A stretch of DNA of 40,233 bases from an uncultured Schlesneria sp. (GCA_903858935.1 CAIOKO010000194.1:1-40233), one strand, 5' to 3'; positions 1 to 10,065 are shown, numbered from the stretch's first letter. The notes: a model not told the origin generated them from the letters alone. A program made the numbers and translations.

Positions 1-46
1 TCACAAACTCTGCTCGCTGAACCATTATTGATGACTTCCAAGACAT
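1..46 (-). CDS. IS481-like transposase, first 15 codons (partial)
   Basis: The minus strand from 46 reads MSWKSSIMVQRAEFV and continues past the left edge. It closely resembles the conserved opening of integrase-core (IS481-type) transposases, which commonly start M-P-W-K-x-x-x-x-M-x-x-R-x-x-F-V. The start codon is preceded by AAAGGGGGATGTC, a good ribosome binding site. The DDE catalytic core lies outside the window, so the family rests on the N-terminal motif and on the repeats upstream (89-126). It could be intact or broken. Confidence 0.5.
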   Translation of the reverse strand, partial: MSWKSSIMVQRAEFV

Positions 47-136
47 GACATCCCCCTTTCACAGGGGATCTTCTCACATCACCTACGTGTTACCCATGTC
101 CCCGAACGCGCGCCACCTATGTGTCCAGTCTATACA
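1..136 (-). mobile_element. End of an IS481-like insertion sequence, cut by the left window edge
   Basis: Read on the minus strand, the element appears to begin at position 136 with TGTATAGAC. Two subterminal repeats of the form GGRNACATRGGTRRC follow about 23 bp apart (112-126 and 89-103), with a third partial copy at 79-89. A purine-rich ribosome binding site (AAAGGGGG) and a transposase start at 46 come next. Spaced ACATRGGT-type repeats between the element tip and the transposase start are familiar from IS481-like elements; that comparison is from memory. Only one end is in the window, so the second inverted repeat and the target duplication cannot be checked. Confidence 0.55.
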
Positions 137-145
137 CCCCGTGGC

Positions 146-226
146 GGTGGTTAACGGGCCTTTGCACCAGCCCAAGCTACTGTTAACTGCAATGCAGATT
201 CCTAGGGCAAAGGCCCGTTAACCACC
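146..226. repeat. 20-bp perfect inverted repeat with 41-bp loop
   Basis: Arms 146-165 (GGTGGTTAACGGGCCTTTGC) and 207-226 are exact reverse complements. The loop also carries GTTAAC-type sequence. The element lies between the IS481-like end (136) and the 3' end of the minus-strand gene at 268. It could act as a terminator for either side, but there is no clean U-tract and the loop is long. A small palindromic repetitive element is equally likely. Confidence 0.75.
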
Positions 227-267
227 CCCGCAGGGGGGGTGGGGTTTCGTTTTAGTCCCCATCAAAA

Positions 268-1710
268 TCACGGAGATTCGGTCTGTGGACGTCTTTTCAA
301 CCGGATTCGATAGCCCGTATCCTTGTCGATTACGTCTTTTACGTCTTTCAGTTCGACGTCACCGCCGTCGTCGATTCCGTCTATGCCAACGCTCCAGACA
401 ACCGCCGTGCCATCTGATTCGCGGCGATAACGGAGTGGTGTGCTAGCAGCGTCCATCGGGTCAATCGGGACGGAATCGAGAAATTTCGGTACAAGCTGAT
501 CGATGGATTCTGGAAATTCGCCGTGAATCCGCTGGTACTGTTGAGACGCAAGTGCGACATCCAGCGCGGCGTGGCGAGCGTCATCTTGCTGACGGGAAAC
601 GTCCATGTAATTTCCACTGTAAATCGACGCATTCTTGAGCCAATGCTTTGAAACGGTTGCTTCCAAAGTTCGATTTAACGCTGCGGGGTCCAGTTGTCCC
701 CACGTTCGTCGAGCGTTGGGATCGAGTTCGAACACCGTCTGTTCTTTGGTTCGGACCGCCTTACGGCGAAACCGTCGCGGTTTGTCGATCTGATCCGCAT
801 TGTTCACCAGCAACTGGCGAGCGATTCTTAAAGTCAATTCTGGCTGGCCGACAGACCACAAAAGAAATCGTTTTCCCACTAGTAACAGTGGTTCCGACGA
901 TCCTCCCACGTTCCAATTTGGATACAACTGATTCGGAGCATCGTGCCGCGATAATGTGTTCTTGAGAGTCAGGTATTCGGCTTTCGCGATATCCACCAGC
1001 GACGTCCGTTGCGAGAACGACATCGATACTTCAGATCGAGCTTGCTGCAACCGATCGGCCGACAGTAACGGGTCCTCTGCCCAGCGTTTAATGCCATGGC
1101 AGGCGAAGCTTCGAACGACAATGCTTATCAAGCCGCAGATCGCAAATCCCGGTTTCTCGGCGTGTCGAGCACAGTTTAAGTTGGCTCGATGCATTTGCCA
1201 CGCGGCTTCGAGATTGCCCGATCGCTCAAAGCGGATCGCTTCGGTGGCGGCGAGTCTGGCCAGGTTTCGAAAGTCGTTGTGAACGGTCAAGATGGTCGTA
1301 AAATCGGCAGTCTTCAACGACGGGCCTCCAGCCTGTTCCATTTCGCCGGCTGCACGGTATTCGGCCAGTGCCTGTGCATTGCCGATCAGCCACTGGTCAA
1401 GCCGATCGTCCCAGTCTGAACCATAATGATCGACCGCGTGTCGCATCGAGACCTCGGACCATCCCCCCGATTGTCGTCCTGCTGATTGGGCGGCGGAAAG
1501 ATATCGAACAAAGGCGTCTTGATCGGCGGTAATGGCCGGCCGAATCACGCTGTTAACATCGAACGGCAACGCCACATCCGGCACCTGCCATAAACAAAAC
1601 CACCGGGTCACCAGCGGCGAGATTAATGGTGCGATTACAATCGCCAGCACCCAGGTCCGGGTCGACCAGTTCCACGGTTTCCACCAGCCACGCCGAAAAA
1701 AACTTTGCAT
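268..1710 (-). CDS. Membrane-anchored hypothetical protein with GspG-like C-terminal tail
   Basis: The product is about 480 residues and I do not recognise its function. The start at 1710 (MQSFFRRGWW) is preferred over the in-frame ATG seven codons upstream, because it begins directly at the cationic N-terminus. One hydrophobic segment (WVLAIVIAPLISPLVTRWF) lies near residues 20-40, and the rest should be extracytoplasmic. The middle is helical and Ala/Arg-rich. The last 80 residues (YQRIHGEFPESIDQLVPKFL, then VPIDPMD, RYRRESDG and SVGIDGIDDGGD) resemble the end of type II secretion pseudopilins of the GspG kind, which have P-x-D-P and a glycine/aspartate calcium-loop-like tail. It may therefore be a surface or secretion-linked protein. 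It is transcribed alone toward the IS end. Confidence 0.75.
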   Translation of the reverse strand: MQSFFRRGWWKPWNWSTRTWVLAIVIAPLISPLVTRWFCLWQVPDVALPFDVNSVIRPAITADQDAFVRYLSAAQSAGRQSGGWSEVSMRHAVDHYGSDWDDRLDQWLIGNAQALAEYRAAGEMEQAGGPSLKTADFTTILTVHNDFRNLARLAATEAIRFERSGNLEAAWQMHRANLNCARHAEKPGFAICGLISIVVRSFACHGIKRWAEDPLLSADRLQQARSEVSMSFSQRTSLVDIAKAEYLTLKNTLSRHDAPNQLYPNWNVGGSSEPLLLVGKRFLLWSVGQPELTLRIARQLLVNNADQIDKPRRFRRKAVRTKEQTVFELDPNARRTWGQLDPAALNRTLEATVSKHWLKNASIYSGNYMDVSRQQDDARHAALDVALASQQYQRIHGEFPESIDQLVPKFLDSVPIDPMDAASTPLRYRRESDGTAVVWSVGIDGIDDGGDVELKDVKDVIDKDTGYRIRLKRRPQTESP

Positions 1711-2133
1711 GATCGGATGCCTGCAAAACACAAAAATAAAGACGTTCTGACTATGTTGGTTTGCAGGATAACCAATTTCGGAGAATCAACGCCAGCGGAT
1801 GTTCGACGACGCGCTCTTTCCCAATTCAAGAGTTTGGAGCGTCGTTGGTGATTGAACCGGTCACTAAAATCGTTCGCGCCCGATTTAATGTTCAGTCCCC
1901 TGTAATCCACATTGCTGGCAAATCGAAGGTCTGCAGCCCGGATCGGCTCAATAATAGACCGGAATTCGCATCAGAATTCACCGAATTGACTTTACTCCGG
2001 CAAAGCGGATCGATATTCTCGATCTCATTCTTGGACGGGGTTTCTTCCCGTCGCAATTAGGTTTCTCCTGTAATTAGTCAGTGTTCAATTGACGCGATTT
2101 TCTGCGTCGTCCCTTCTTCTTGAGGAGTAGTCT

Positions 2134-3147
2134 ATGACTTCGAAACGCCTTTCGCCGCGCCGTAACGCATTTACTTTGATCGAGTTGCTTGTCGTGATCG
2201 CGATCATCGCGGTCCTGATCGCACTTTTGCTTCCTGCTGTACAGCAAGCCCGCGAAGCAGCCCGCCGTACACAATGCAAAAACAACATTAAGCAGTTGGG
2301 GCTGGCTCTGCAAAACTACCATGACACATACAATGCGTTTCCCTTCTGCTATTTCGATACGACTAGTCCACCGGGTTTGACGTCGCCGATCCAGGGTCGT
2401 CAGACCAGCTGGATGATTGGGATTCTGCCCTATATCGATCAGGCCCCCATGTTTGCTGCTTTCGATCAAAATTACGGGGTCAGCAACGACCCGCGCATGA
2501 CCGCTTCGCCGGTGATTGTTCCGAATAACAATACACTGTCATCAACTCCAATTAACGCATTCATGTGTCCGAGTGATACCAGTCCGTCGGTGATCGGCAG
2601 TCGGTCGGACGGCGGCGGTACCCGCGGTAACACCAGTTACAAAGCCTGTGCCGGTTCGAACTGGGCCTGGGGTAACTTTCAATCAGGGACGACCGGAACG
2701 TATGCTCAAACGCGATGGGGGGCCTCCAACAACGGTTTGGACCGCGGTAACGGGCTGATGTTCCGAGGCTGGTCATTCCCTTACAAGACGAACATGAAGG
2801 ACATCACCGACGGGACGTCATCGACGATCGCTCTTGGTGAAGCGGTTGGAAACTATTCCCAGTGGACGTGGTGGTGGCTGAATAATGCGACCACTGCCAC
2901 CACATCGATTCCGCTCAACGCACCAGCACAATGCGCTGGTGCTGCCGGATTGAGTGCTGACGCCGGTCTCAAAGCCTGTGCGGGCGACTGGCCCAACAAC
3001 TATTCGTTCAAGAGCATGCACACAGGCGGTGGCCATTTTGGTATGGGAGATGGTCGAGTGACGTTTATCTCCAATAATATCGACTATAGCGTCTATCGGA
3101 ATATGAGCACGATTCAAGGGGGCGAAACGGCTTCTTCAGCCGAATAG
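2134..3147 (+). CDS. DUF1559 domain protein with prepilin-type N-terminus
   Basis: The 337-residue product begins with a short basic leader and then a type IV prepilin cleavage/methylation motif ([20 protein letters not shown], about residues 12-31) in the usual hydrophobic helix. The conserved [20 protein letters not shown] segment of the planctomycete DUF1559 family follows. Near the C-terminus the family signature H[15 protein letters not shown] is present (about residues 297-310). A good ribosome binding site (GAGGAG, 2122-2127) fixes the start. DUF1559 proteins occur in many copies in planctomycetes and are thought to be pseudopilin-like surface or secretion components; the exact role is unknown. 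A strong terminator follows at 3166. Confidence 0.95.
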   Translation: MTSKRLSPRRNAFTLIELLVVIAIIAVLIALLLPAVQQAREAARRTQCKNNIKQLGLALQNYHDTYNAFPFCYFDTTSPPGLTSPIQGRQTSWMIGILPYIDQAPMFAAFDQNYGVSNDPRMTASPVIVPNNNTLSSTPINAFMCPSDTSPSVIGSRSDGGGTRGNTSYKACAGSNWAWGNFQSGTTGTYAQTRWGASNNGLDRGNGLMFRGWSFPYKTNMKDITDGTSSTIALGEAVGNYSQWTWWWLNNATTATTSIPLNAPAQCAGAAGLSADAGLKACAGDWPNNYSFKSMHTGGGHFGMGDGRVTFISNNIDYSVYRNMSTIQGGETASSAE

Positions 3148-3165
3148 TTCTCAGTTTATTTAATG

Positions 3166-3205
3166 GGTTCCGTCATTCTTTCCGGATGACGGAACCACTT
3201 TTTTC
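3166..3205 (+). terminator. Rho-independent terminator after the DUF1559 gene
   Basis: Arms GGTTCCGTCAT (3166-3176) and ATGACGGAACC (3186-3196) form a perfect 11-bp stem with a 9-nt loop. They are followed by ACTTTTTTC. The site is 18 bp after the DUF1559 stop, so the lipoprotein gene at 3259 is probably transcribed separately or by read-through. Confidence 0.9.
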
Positions 3206-3258
3206 GAGCGGGTATTCTTCAGAGTCCATTCATCAAGAACATCTCAGGTAGGGTTTCC

Positions 3259-3669
3259 ATGTATAAAGTAATGTCGGCGACCGTCCTTTTGGCGGCCGCT
3301 GTGTCGATCATCGGCTGCGGTGGGGGAGCAAAGGTTATCCCTGCAGGAAAAATAGCGGGCGAGGTCAAGACAATGAACGGGCAGGTCTTTGAAGGCTTGA
3401 CCGTTGTGTTCTATCCGAAGACTGGGCCAACCGTCGCTGTGAAAACCGACCCGACAGGTAAGTTTAACGCCACCGTCAGCCTTGGCGAAGCCAAGGTCGC
3501 GGTCGTACCTAAAGCCGTCGCGATTACTACAGATACCTCTCCGTCGGCAATTGCACCGCCCAAGGATAAGCCCTTGATCAATCCCCGGTTTTCCAGTCCG
3601 GAATCGTCGGGATTGACTGTGAAAGTCGAGAAAGATCAGAAGGAAAAGGTCGTCCTTATTGTCGAGTGA
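3259..3669 (+). CDS. Small lipoprotein, carboxypeptidase-regulatory-like fold
   Basis: The 136-residue product has a lipoprotein signal peptide: MYKV, a hydrophobic run, then the lipobox S-I-I-G-C with the lipidated Cys at residue 20, followed by GGG. The mature part reads as a beta-sandwich: GEVKTMNGQVFEGLTVVFYP, then a T-D-P-T-G-K-F-N-A-T-V segment. That is the pattern of carboxypeptidase-regulatory-like/transthyretin-like domains, often found in planctomycete lipoproteins encoded just after DUF1559 genes. The start has an upstream AGGTAGGGT ribosome binding site. It is likely attached to a membrane with the domain in the periplasm. Function is unknown; the fold call is from the sequence pattern only. 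Confidence 0.85.
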   Translation: MYKVMSATVLLAAAVSIIGCGGGAKVIPAGKIAGEVKTMNGQVFEGLTVVFYPKTGPTVAVKTDPTGKFNATVSLGEAKVAVVPKAVAITTDTSPSAIAPPKDKPLINPRFSSPESSGLTVKVEKDQKEKVVLIVE

Positions 3670-3687
3670 CAACATCAAAGTTTTCCA

Positions 3688-4052
3688 TGTTTAACCCGCC
3701 TCGAAGAGATGCGCGGTTTATTCGCAGCATTGACTTAAGCCAATCGGCGTTTCTCATAGGGTGATGCCGCGAGGTGAGCTCGGCAGCTTTTAGGCAGATC
3801 GGCTTAACGCCGATCTGCCGGCGCCCCAGGCTTCGGGTTAAACGAGGAAATCTGTCCTTCCGCCCTGATTGCAGCACGCATCTTCTTTTAAAATGCGGCC
3901 TCGAATGAGAAACGCGGGGGCTGCCTGCGGCATTGACTTCAGTCGAGAGGTCGTTTCTCATTATGGTGGTGCGGTTGAGTGGGATAGGAGACTTTTAAAG
4001 CGTCCTGCTGAATGCCGATCTGTCGGTGCCGTTGGCTGTCGGGCTAAACAAA
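3688..4052. repeat. Two diverged direct copies of a ~165-bp intergenic repeat
   Basis: Copy A (about 3688-3846) and copy B (about 3886-4052) share, in the same order and spacing: GCCTCGAA, CGCGG, GC(A/G)GCATTGACTT, CGTTTCTCAT, GTG(A/G)TGC, CTTTTA, GCCGATCTG(C/T)CGG(C/T)GCC and TCGGG(T/C)TAAAC. Neither copy has a convincing reading frame. Copy A also holds a small palindrome (CAGATCGGC...GCCGATCTG). The pair fills the 455-bp space before the DUF1549 gene. Confidence 0.75.
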
Positions 4053-4125
4053 TGGGAACAGAAACGGGGGCATATCCAGTTCCGCGTTCTGAAACGCCCA
4101 CTGAGATGACATCAAAGGTGGTTCG

Positions 4126-7089
4126 ATGAATCGAGGCATTATCCGTTGGATTTCGGTGGTTCTTGTTGCGTGCCAAGGTGTCGTGACGGCGAAAACTTCA
4201 GAACTGACCGCGCCTGCATTGAATCCGGCTGTGCGGTCGACCGCAGTCCGGGTCGAGATTTGCGAGCAGGGGCTTAACGATCAGGATATCTGGCCTGATG
4301 TGCCGCCGACCTCCACGGAATCATTTGACGTGCCGGCGTTCGGAATCGATCAGATCCCTCCAAAATACATCGATGATGGAATCCGTGGTACGCGACCAAG
4401 CCCTTCCATGGTGCGCCTTTCCGCTGTCGTCGATCTGTCGCCGGGCAAGCACCGTTTGTTAATTCGCGCCAGAAGTGCATCGCGGCTTACGATTAATGGA
4501 ACGCTTGTCGTCGAGACCCCCTTCGCACCGAAGAATGGTGGCGATGGCTCGCAGGCGGATACCGAACGACTAGTGCCGTTAGACCTTGGGCAGGGTTACC
4601 GATTTGCACCACGGGGTGAATATGAAAAAATCGCTGAGTTTGAAACGACTGGCGGTCTGGTGGAGGTCAAATTTGAAGTCTTCGCGGGTGGCCGCGAGGG
4701 AAAGAGTCCTCGACGGGTTGAAGTCGGCGAAACGGTCGTCGCGATCGCGAAATCCGGCCACGACAAATGGGAGTTGCTGACGCCGTTAATAGAGGAGATC
4801 CCGTATACCGATTCGGCATGGGAAGTCTACCGCGCCCGGGTTGCAAATTCGGTCGCCGAATACAGTGCTGCCAGGCGAGCGGTGTTGCGGGGTAAGCACG
4901 ACGCCTACTGGGCCAATCGACATGAAGCGGCAAAATTGTGGATTGCCAACGTTCCGGAAATTCCGGTGCCGCTACTACCAGATGGCTTCCCAGTTCGAAA
5001 TCCCATCGATCACTTCATCGCGGCAAAGTTTGCGTCCGTGAAAAGCCAGAACGTGCATGGATTGGCGGACAACATCGACTTTTTTCGCGATGTGAAACCA
5101 CTTCTGGAAAGTCGTTGTGTCGATTGCCATCGCGGCGTGAAAGCCAAAGGGGGGCTGCGTCTGGACAACGCAGAATTTGCGAGGAAAGGTGGCGACAGCG
5201 GGCCGGCATTTGTTGCGGGTCAAATTCAAGCGGGCGAACTGCTTCGACGCGTGACAAGTACTGACGTCAACGAAGTCATGCCCCCCAAAGGAAATCTGCT
5301 GACTGACGCCGAAACCACCCTGCTGACTCGGTGGATCGACGAGGGGGCTTCGTGGCCAGAACTACCTCTAACTCGTGACTCGTTCGCCGGACCAGTCGAT
5401 GACGCGGGGTTTATTCGTCGGGTCATGCTCGATACCGTCGGAGTGCCCCCCACGTCCGACGAATTCCGCAGCTTTCTTTCAGACGGTGCTCCAGACAAGC
5501 GAGCGGCGCTCATCGAGAGACTTGTTGGCGATTCTCGCTGGGCTGACCACTGGATGCCGGTCTGGCAGGATCTGCTTGCCGAGAATCCAAACATCCTCAA
5601 CCCTACGCTTAATAACACGGGGCCGTTCCGCTGGTGGCTTTACGATTCCCTGGTCGATGAACTGCCGCTGGACCGGATGGTGACACAACTCGTCCTGCAA
5701 CATGGCGGGGATCGTGAGGGTGGTCCCGCGGGATTTGGCGTCGCATCGCAAAACGACGTTCCTTTTGCCACCAAAGGAGCGATCGTGAGTTCGACGTTTC
5801 TCGGCGTCGATCTGAAATGTGCGCGGTGTCACGACTCACCGACCGGTACATTCAAACAGGAACAACTCTTTCAGCTCGGAGCGATGCTTGCCGTTCAAAC
5901 ACTGGATGTGCCGAAGTCAAGCAGTGTTGATCCCGTGAAGCTGAGCGCTGGCGGACGGACTCCACTCATTGAGGTGACGCTGATTCCCGGCAGTAAAGTA
6001 GAGCCGAAGTGGCCGTTCCCCGACTTTGCTGAACCGGGGCTGGCCACAGGGCTTGCCCTGAATATGAATGACCAGCGAGAGCAACTGGCGGCATTACTGA
6101 CGGCTCCACAAAACGAGCGATTCGCACAAGTCATCGCGAACCGCGTCTGGCAGCGATTCATGGGACGGGGAATCGTGGAACCCTTGGACGATTGGGAAAA
6201 GGGAGCACCGACCCACCCGGAACTTCTGCAGTGGCTGGGACGTGAGTTCGTCCGAAACGGATACCAGATCAAAGCACTGGCACGAACCATCCTGAACTCT
6301 GCCGCCTATCAGCGTGCGGTTGATCCCATCCTGAGAGTGCCTGATCCGCTCTACAGTGCCAGCGAACCGCGCAGACTTAGCGCCGAACAGATCGTCGATT
6401 CAATGTACGCATCGACGGGCAAGCCGTTCCGTACTGAACCGCTGTGCCTTGATCTGAATGGACGTCGAGATACATCGAACGCGGTCGACCTGGGGACGCC
6501 GCATCGAGCATGGATGCTGGCATCCCTCTCCAACGAACGGGATCGGCCCAGCCTGACGCTGCCGAGATTGCAGGCAGTCTCCGACGTGATGTCCGCGCTT
6601 GGCTGGCGCGGAGCGAGACAAGATGCTTCTTCCACACGGGACATCTCCCCCAACGCACTGCAACCCGCGATTCTTGCCAACGGAGTCATGAGCCGGTGGT
6701 TGACGCGCCTGAGTGACGATCACGGCCTCACCGAAGTTTCCTTGCGTGAACAGCCTGTTGAGGTACTCGTCGAGGAAATTTTTATCCGGCTCCTGTCGCG
6801 CAGTCCGACCATGGAAGAGAAGGCCCGCTACATCGCGTGGTTAGCCGTTGGCTACGACAGAAGACGAATTGTCGATCCGCACATCGATCCGCCACCGCAT
6901 GTTGCTCCGAAGCTCCTTACCTGGACTAATCATCTGCAGCCGGAATCTGACCCTGCCGCACAGGAACGGATTGACGCCGCTCAGAAAGGCGACCCACCGA
7001 CAAGTCGACTCGAATCCCAATGGCGTACCCGGTGTGAAGACGCCATCTGGGCGCTGATCAATTCACCAGAGATGATCTATCGACCATGA
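4126..7089 (+). CDS. PSCyt1/DUF1549/DUF1553 cytochrome c-type protein
   Basis: The 987-residue product has an N-terminal signal peptide ([20 protein letters not shown]). Residues about 20-230 form a beta-rich PA14-like or carbohydrate-binding-like segment ([20 protein letters not shown]). A planctomycete cytochrome domain (PSCyt1) follows with haem-binding CVDCH at residues 331-335 and a probable axial Met in [11 protein letters not shown]. The DUF1549 region covers about 400-620, with a second CxxCH motif (CARCH, 565-569). DUF1553 follows, with [19 protein letters not shown], to the C-terminus. Such proteins are common in planctomycetes, are thought to be periplasmic and redox-active, and are usually paired with a DUF1501 protein, as here. 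Their substrates are unknown. The stop overlaps the next start by 4 bp (ATGA), indicating translational coupling. Confidence 0.95.
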   Translation: MNRGIIRWISVVLVACQGVVTAKTSELTAPALNPAVRSTAVRVEICEQGLNDQDIWPDVPPTSTESFDVPAFGIDQIPPKYIDDGIRGTRPSPSMVRLSAVVDLSPGKHRLLIRARSASRLTINGTLVVETPFAPKNGGDGSQADTERLVPLDLGQGYRFAPRGEYEKIAEFETTGGLVEVKFEVFAGGREGKSPRRVEVGETVVAIAKSGHDKWELLTPLIEEIPYTDSAWEVYRARVANSVAEYSAARRAVLRGKHDAYWANRHEAAKLWIANVPEIPVPLLPDGFPVRNPIDHFIAAKFASVKSQNVHGLADNIDFFRDVKPLLESRCVDCHRGVKAKGGLRLDNAEFARKGGDSGPAFVAGQIQAGELLRRVTSTDVNEVMPPKGNLLTDAETTLLTRWIDEGASWPELPLTRDSFAGPVDDAGFIRRVMLDTVGVPPTSDEFRSFLSDGAPDKRAALIERLVGDSRWADHWMPVWQDLLAENPNILNPTLNNTGPFRWWLYDSLVDELPLDRMVTQLVLQHGGDREGGPAGFGVASQNDVPFATKGAIVSSTFLGVDLKCARCHDSPTGTFKQEQLFQLGAMLAVQTLDVPKSSSVDPVKLSAGGRTPLIEVTLIPGSKVEPKWPFPDFAEPGLATGLALNMNDQREQLAALLTAPQNERFAQVIANRVWQRFMGRGIVEPLDDWEKGAPTHPELLQWLGREFVRNGYQIKALARTILNSAAYQRAVDPILRVPDPLYSASEPRRLSAEQIVDSMYASTGKPFRTEPLCLDLNGRRDTSNAVDLGTPHRAWMLASLSNERDRPSLTLPRLQAVSDVMSALGWRGARQDASSTRDISPNALQPAILANGVMSRWLTRLSDDHGLTEVSLREQPVEVLVEEIFIRLLSRSPTMEEKARYIAWLAVGYDRRRIVDPHIDPPPHVAPKLLTWTNHLQPESDPAAQERIDAAQKGDPPTSRLESQWRTRCEDAIWALINSPEMIYRP

Positions 7090-8372
7090 ACACAGAACTT
7101 AATCGCCGTGACTATCTGAAACTCGCACTGACCGGCGCAGCCACCTCCCTGGTATCGTCGGCTTACGCCGATCCGACGTTAGCGATCAGGTCAGGTAAGG
7201 CAGAGCACTGCATTTTCTTCTGGCTTGGCGGCGGTATGGCGCAGGTGGATACATTCGATCCCAAGCGATTGGGAGACGCCAAGTCAAAACCTTCGCAATC
7301 AGGCAGCTACTACGCCTCGATCGAAACCACGGTTCCCGGCGTTCGAGTGACCGAGCATCTCGCTCAAACAGCCAAGCTGATGGATCACGTGACAGCCGTG
7401 CGGACGGTCAATCATCGCGTTGTGGATGAGCACGCGTTTGCGACCAACCTTGTGCATACCGGTCGAACGATCAGCGGCAGTACGGTCTACCCGTCGATTG
7501 GCAGTATCGTGGCGCATCAGCGTGGCGCGGTCGATCCGTCGGTTCCTCCCTACATGTTGATTGGAATCCCCAACGTCAGCCGAGGCCCCGGCTTTCTGGG
7601 AGCCAGGAGTGGTTTCATTTACCTCACGGATACCAAGACGGGACCAGCCGGCTTTACGCGTCCGGCAGACGTCGATACGGCAAGGTCAACTGATCGCCTG
7701 GCACTTCTGGGGCCTTTACAAAATCGCTTTCCAGCCAATTCTACCCTCGCCGATTATCGCGCAGCTCAAGTCGAAGCACTAAGGCTTTCGGGGCCTGACT
7801 TTATGCAGCATTTCCAACTGGGACAGGAACCCGACAGCGTGCGCCAGCGATACGGCGGAGAGTTCGGTCAGCGTTGTCTGCTCGCTCGCCGACTGGTTCA
7901 GGCTGGAGTTCGATTCATTGAGGTCTCGCACAATCTTGGCTTTATCAACGGAACAGGTTGGGACACGCATAACGGCGGCCAACTCCAGCAGCATCTTCTT
8001 ATCCAGGAACTGGATACCGCTCTTTCGGCACTGATCGAGGATTTGTTACGCAAGCAGATGCTCGATAAGACGCTGATCGTCATCGGGACCGAGTTCGGCC
8101 GCCCGGCGGCTTTCGACGGTGGCGGCGGTCGCGGCCATCAAGCCACGGCGTTTTCACTGGTTCTCGCCGGCGGTGGTCTGAATCACTGCGGTGCCTACGG
8201 TGTCACGGATGATGAGTGCAAAGAGTCTGTCGAGAATCCCGTGAGCATTCCGGACTTCCACGCCACCATTCACGCAGCGCTGGGGATCGACCCGCAGCAT
8301 GAACTTCTCGACGGTTCACGTCCCGTGCCAATCACAGACGGTGGAATTCCGATCGCCAAACTCTTGAGCTGA
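7086..8372 (+). CDS. DUF1501 family protein, twin-arginine-type signal
   Basis: The 428-residue product starts [19 protein letters not shown], a twin-arginine-like signal, so export in folded form is likely. The body follows the DUF1501 (alkaline-phosphatase/sulfatase-like fold) pattern: [17 protein letters not shown], then the [20 protein letters not shown] region with its histidines. Further on come the G-W-D-T-H-N-G segment (about residue 295), [20 protein letters not shown] (about 335-355) and the final [13 protein letters not shown]. The start codon lies inside the stop of the preceding DUF1549/DUF1553 gene. The pair is the standard planctomycete arrangement, and the two products probably work together outside the cytoplasmic membrane. 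Enzymatic activity has not been established for the family. Confidence 0.95.
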   Translation: MNTELNRRDYLKLALTGAATSLVSSAYADPTLAIRSGKAEHCIFFWLGGGMAQVDTFDPKRLGDAKSKPSQSGSYYASIETTVPGVRVTEHLAQTAKLMDHVTAVRTVNHRVVDEHAFATNLVHTGRTISGSTVYPSIGSIVAHQRGAVDPSVPPYMLIGIPNVSRGPGFLGARSGFIYLTDTKTGPAGFTRPADVDTARSTDRLALLGPLQNRFPANSTLADYRAAQVEALRLSGPDFMQHFQLGQEPDSVRQRYGGEFGQRCLLARRLVQAGVRFIEVSHNLGFINGTGWDTHNGGQLQQHLLIQELDTALSALIEDLLRKQMLDKTLIVIGTEFGRPAAFDGGGGRGHQATAFSLVLAGGGLNHCGAYGVTDDECKESVENPVSIPDFHATIHAALGIDPQHELLDGSRPVPITDGGIPIAKLLS

Positions 8373-8534
8373 TTTTGTTCAGGTGCCGCAGCGCAGAAGC
8401 GAGGAGATACGCGTCAACGGGTCGAACTATTGCAATCGGAGGATGTTCGGTAAAAAAACGGGGACTATTACTGGTAGTTGATCGACCCGTTCTGTTACTT
8501 CGACATCAAAACCCAAAAGTGAGATAAAGCGAAA

Positions 8535-8568
8535 AGCCGGACGGGTTAATGCACTGTCCGGCTGTTTT
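8535..8568. terminator. Bidirectional terminator between convergent genes
   Basis: Arms AGCCGGAC (8535-8542) and GTCCGGCT (8556-8563) form an 8-bp perfect stem. GTTTTC follows on the plus strand and TTTTCGC on the minus strand. It lies between the DUF1501 gene and the convergent PEP-CTERM gene, and can serve both. Confidence 0.75.
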
Positions 8569-8598
8569 CACTACGGTTGAACTCGACTCACGTCGCGA

Positions 8599-9366
8599 TC
8601 AGATGGCTGCGGATTTCGCACGACGACGAAGTCGCATCACGCCGAGACCCAGCAACCCAATGCCTGCAAGGGCGATCGAACTCGGTTCGGGGACTGCTTG
8701 CAGCGAGACGCCATCCAGCAGTGCGAACGGAGGGACTCCAGTGGGGCCACCCAAAGACAGGAACGACAGTACCTCTGTGCCACTCGTTGCAGTGAAGTCG
8801 AGTGTCGTGTAACGCCATCCGGTAAAGCCGTGATTAGCGTTTGAAATCGTCCCTGGATCGTGCAGGTTGTCGCCGGGTGTTGAGTGAGTTTCTGCACCTA
8901 AGCTGACCTGCCAACCTTCCCACGTCACCCCACTGAAACCCGTTTGTTGGGCCCCGCCCCAGTAAAAACCAACCTCGTAAACTTGGCCAGCGGTGAGTCC
9001 CGAGATCGTCTGGTTAATTGCAGCCGTTTGGTAGGCAGGATCTGCTGCCAGGAAGTTGCCGCCGTCAGGACTGGAGGCGGGCAGACCATTGGCAGAGCCG
9101 TTATTTGGCCCCCACAGGTGCAAGTACCCTTTGAATTGCGAAGTGTACGAGCCAGTCGTGTCGGCCGTACCGGGACCGAACACAAAATTGTAGCCGGTCG
9201 TACTCCAACCCGTCGCTGTCGTATATCCATATTGTGACTGGATGCTACCCGGGCCATTGGTCAACGTTTCGAAACCACCATTGCTCACCAGATTGGCCGC
9301 ATGTGCACTACTGACGGCAACGAGGAAGAGCGCAATGCCCGACAAAACGATTCTCTCAAACGTCAT
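8599..9366 (-). CDS. PEP-CTERM sorting-domain protein, secreted
   Basis: The product is 255 residues. The start at 9366 (MTFERIVLSGIALFLVAV) is chosen because AGGAGAACG lies 6 nt upstream; an earlier in-frame ATG would add 13 unlikely residues. The signal peptide ends near SSAHA. The mature part opens NLVSNGGFETLTNGPGS, as in DUF642-like/choice-of-anchor beta-sandwich proteins, and is rich in Gly, Thr, Ser and aromatics. The C-terminus is a full PEP-CTERM signal: VPEPSSIALAGIGLLGLGV followed by RLRRR. Proteins of this type are sorted by an exosortase and are usually part of the extracellular matrix or surface. No exosortase gene is in the window. The low-complexity sandwich gives no ligand prediction. 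Confidence 0.93.
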   Translation of the reverse strand: MTFERIVLSGIALFLVAVSSAHAANLVSNGGFETLTNGPGSIQSQYGYTTATGWSTTGYNFVFGPGTADTTGSYTSQFKGYLHLWGPNNGSANGLPASSPDGGNFLAADPAYQTAAINQTISGLTAGQVYEVGFYWGGAQQTGFSGVTWEGWQVSLGAETHSTPGDNLHDPGTISNANHGFTGWRYTTLDFTATSGTEVLSFLSLGGPTGVPPFALLDGVSLQAVPEPSSIALAGIGLLGLGVMRLRRRAKSAAI

Positions 9367-9649
9367 TCTTAACGTTCTCCTTGTACAAATTGATAAGAAC
9401 CACAACCGGACGCGACGGTCAATTGAGTGTTGGAGCTTGATCCGCCCCGAGTTTGATTGAAGACTTGCACAAAAAACTTTCCACGACTTATTTTGAAAAA
9501 ACTGCGGAATTCACGTTTATTAAAACGCGAAATAAAAAACGTCCCTTGATTTTTGAGTTCGCCTCCCCGCACCCAATGAACAGGCTGACACTAGAGCAAA
9601 CGTTCTATGGACGACTTTCAAATATTAATAAAATCCGTCCATTCTCCCG

Positions 9650-9676
9650 TTGACGAACGACAAAAAAAATTATAAT
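9650..9676 (+). promoter_or_regulatory. Sigma-70-like promoter candidate
   Basis: TTGACG (9650-9655) and a perfect TATAAT (9671-9676) are separated by 15 bp, two short of ideal, within an A-rich stretch. The site lies 46 bp before the ATG at 9723. It may once have served the gene whose remnants follow. Chance occurrence in an A/T-rich tract cannot be excluded. Confidence 0.4.
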
Positions 9677-9722
9677 ACCTTGTGGTTATTAAAAGTCTGG
9701 TGGTTCGAAGTGGAAAGAGCTC

Positions 9723-9836
9723 ATGAGTCGAATCGGTCGGAAAGTCGGCGCTGAACGTAAAGAGGTCCTTCAACGCACAACGTTTAGTCGCGGCATCGAA
9801 GACCTGCTCTGCAGTGCTTGCGATCGAGCTGGATGA
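9723..9836 (+). pseudogene. 37-codon open frame, possible 5' remnant of a lost gene
   Basis: The frame starts MSRIGRKVGAERKEVLQRTT and ends CSACDRAG, then stops. GGAAAGAG lies 3 nt before the ATG, and a promoter-like site lies 46 bp upstream. The charged, helical N-terminus looks protein-like, but I recognise no family. The short length and the following hairpins and repeats suggest either a small real peptide or the 5' end of a degraded gene. Confidence 0.3.
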
Positions 9837-9875
9837 AATTGGTCACCGTGGCCAATTTCGGACCTGTAAAACAGG
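9836..9875. other. Two adjacent hairpins
   Basis: AAATTGG/CCAATTT (9836-9842/9852-9858), with further pairing inside its loop, is followed by CCTGT-aaa-ACAGG (9863-9875). There is no T-run after them, so a terminator role is only possible. They come immediately after the 37-codon frame. Confidence 0.45.
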
Positions 9876-10065
9876 CGACATGGTAAGTTGTGGCGAAGTT
9901 GGCTGATTTTGTTTTGAGAATCTTGATGAATGTCTTGTGTGATGTTTCGGCAGGGCGCCGAAGACTCGAGTTTGATGATTCAGGGTTAGGAGGCCATCGC
10001 ACAATATGTTTTGACGCGCCTCGAAGACTCGACACCGCGCTATGGCTTATGGTGGATTTAAATAG

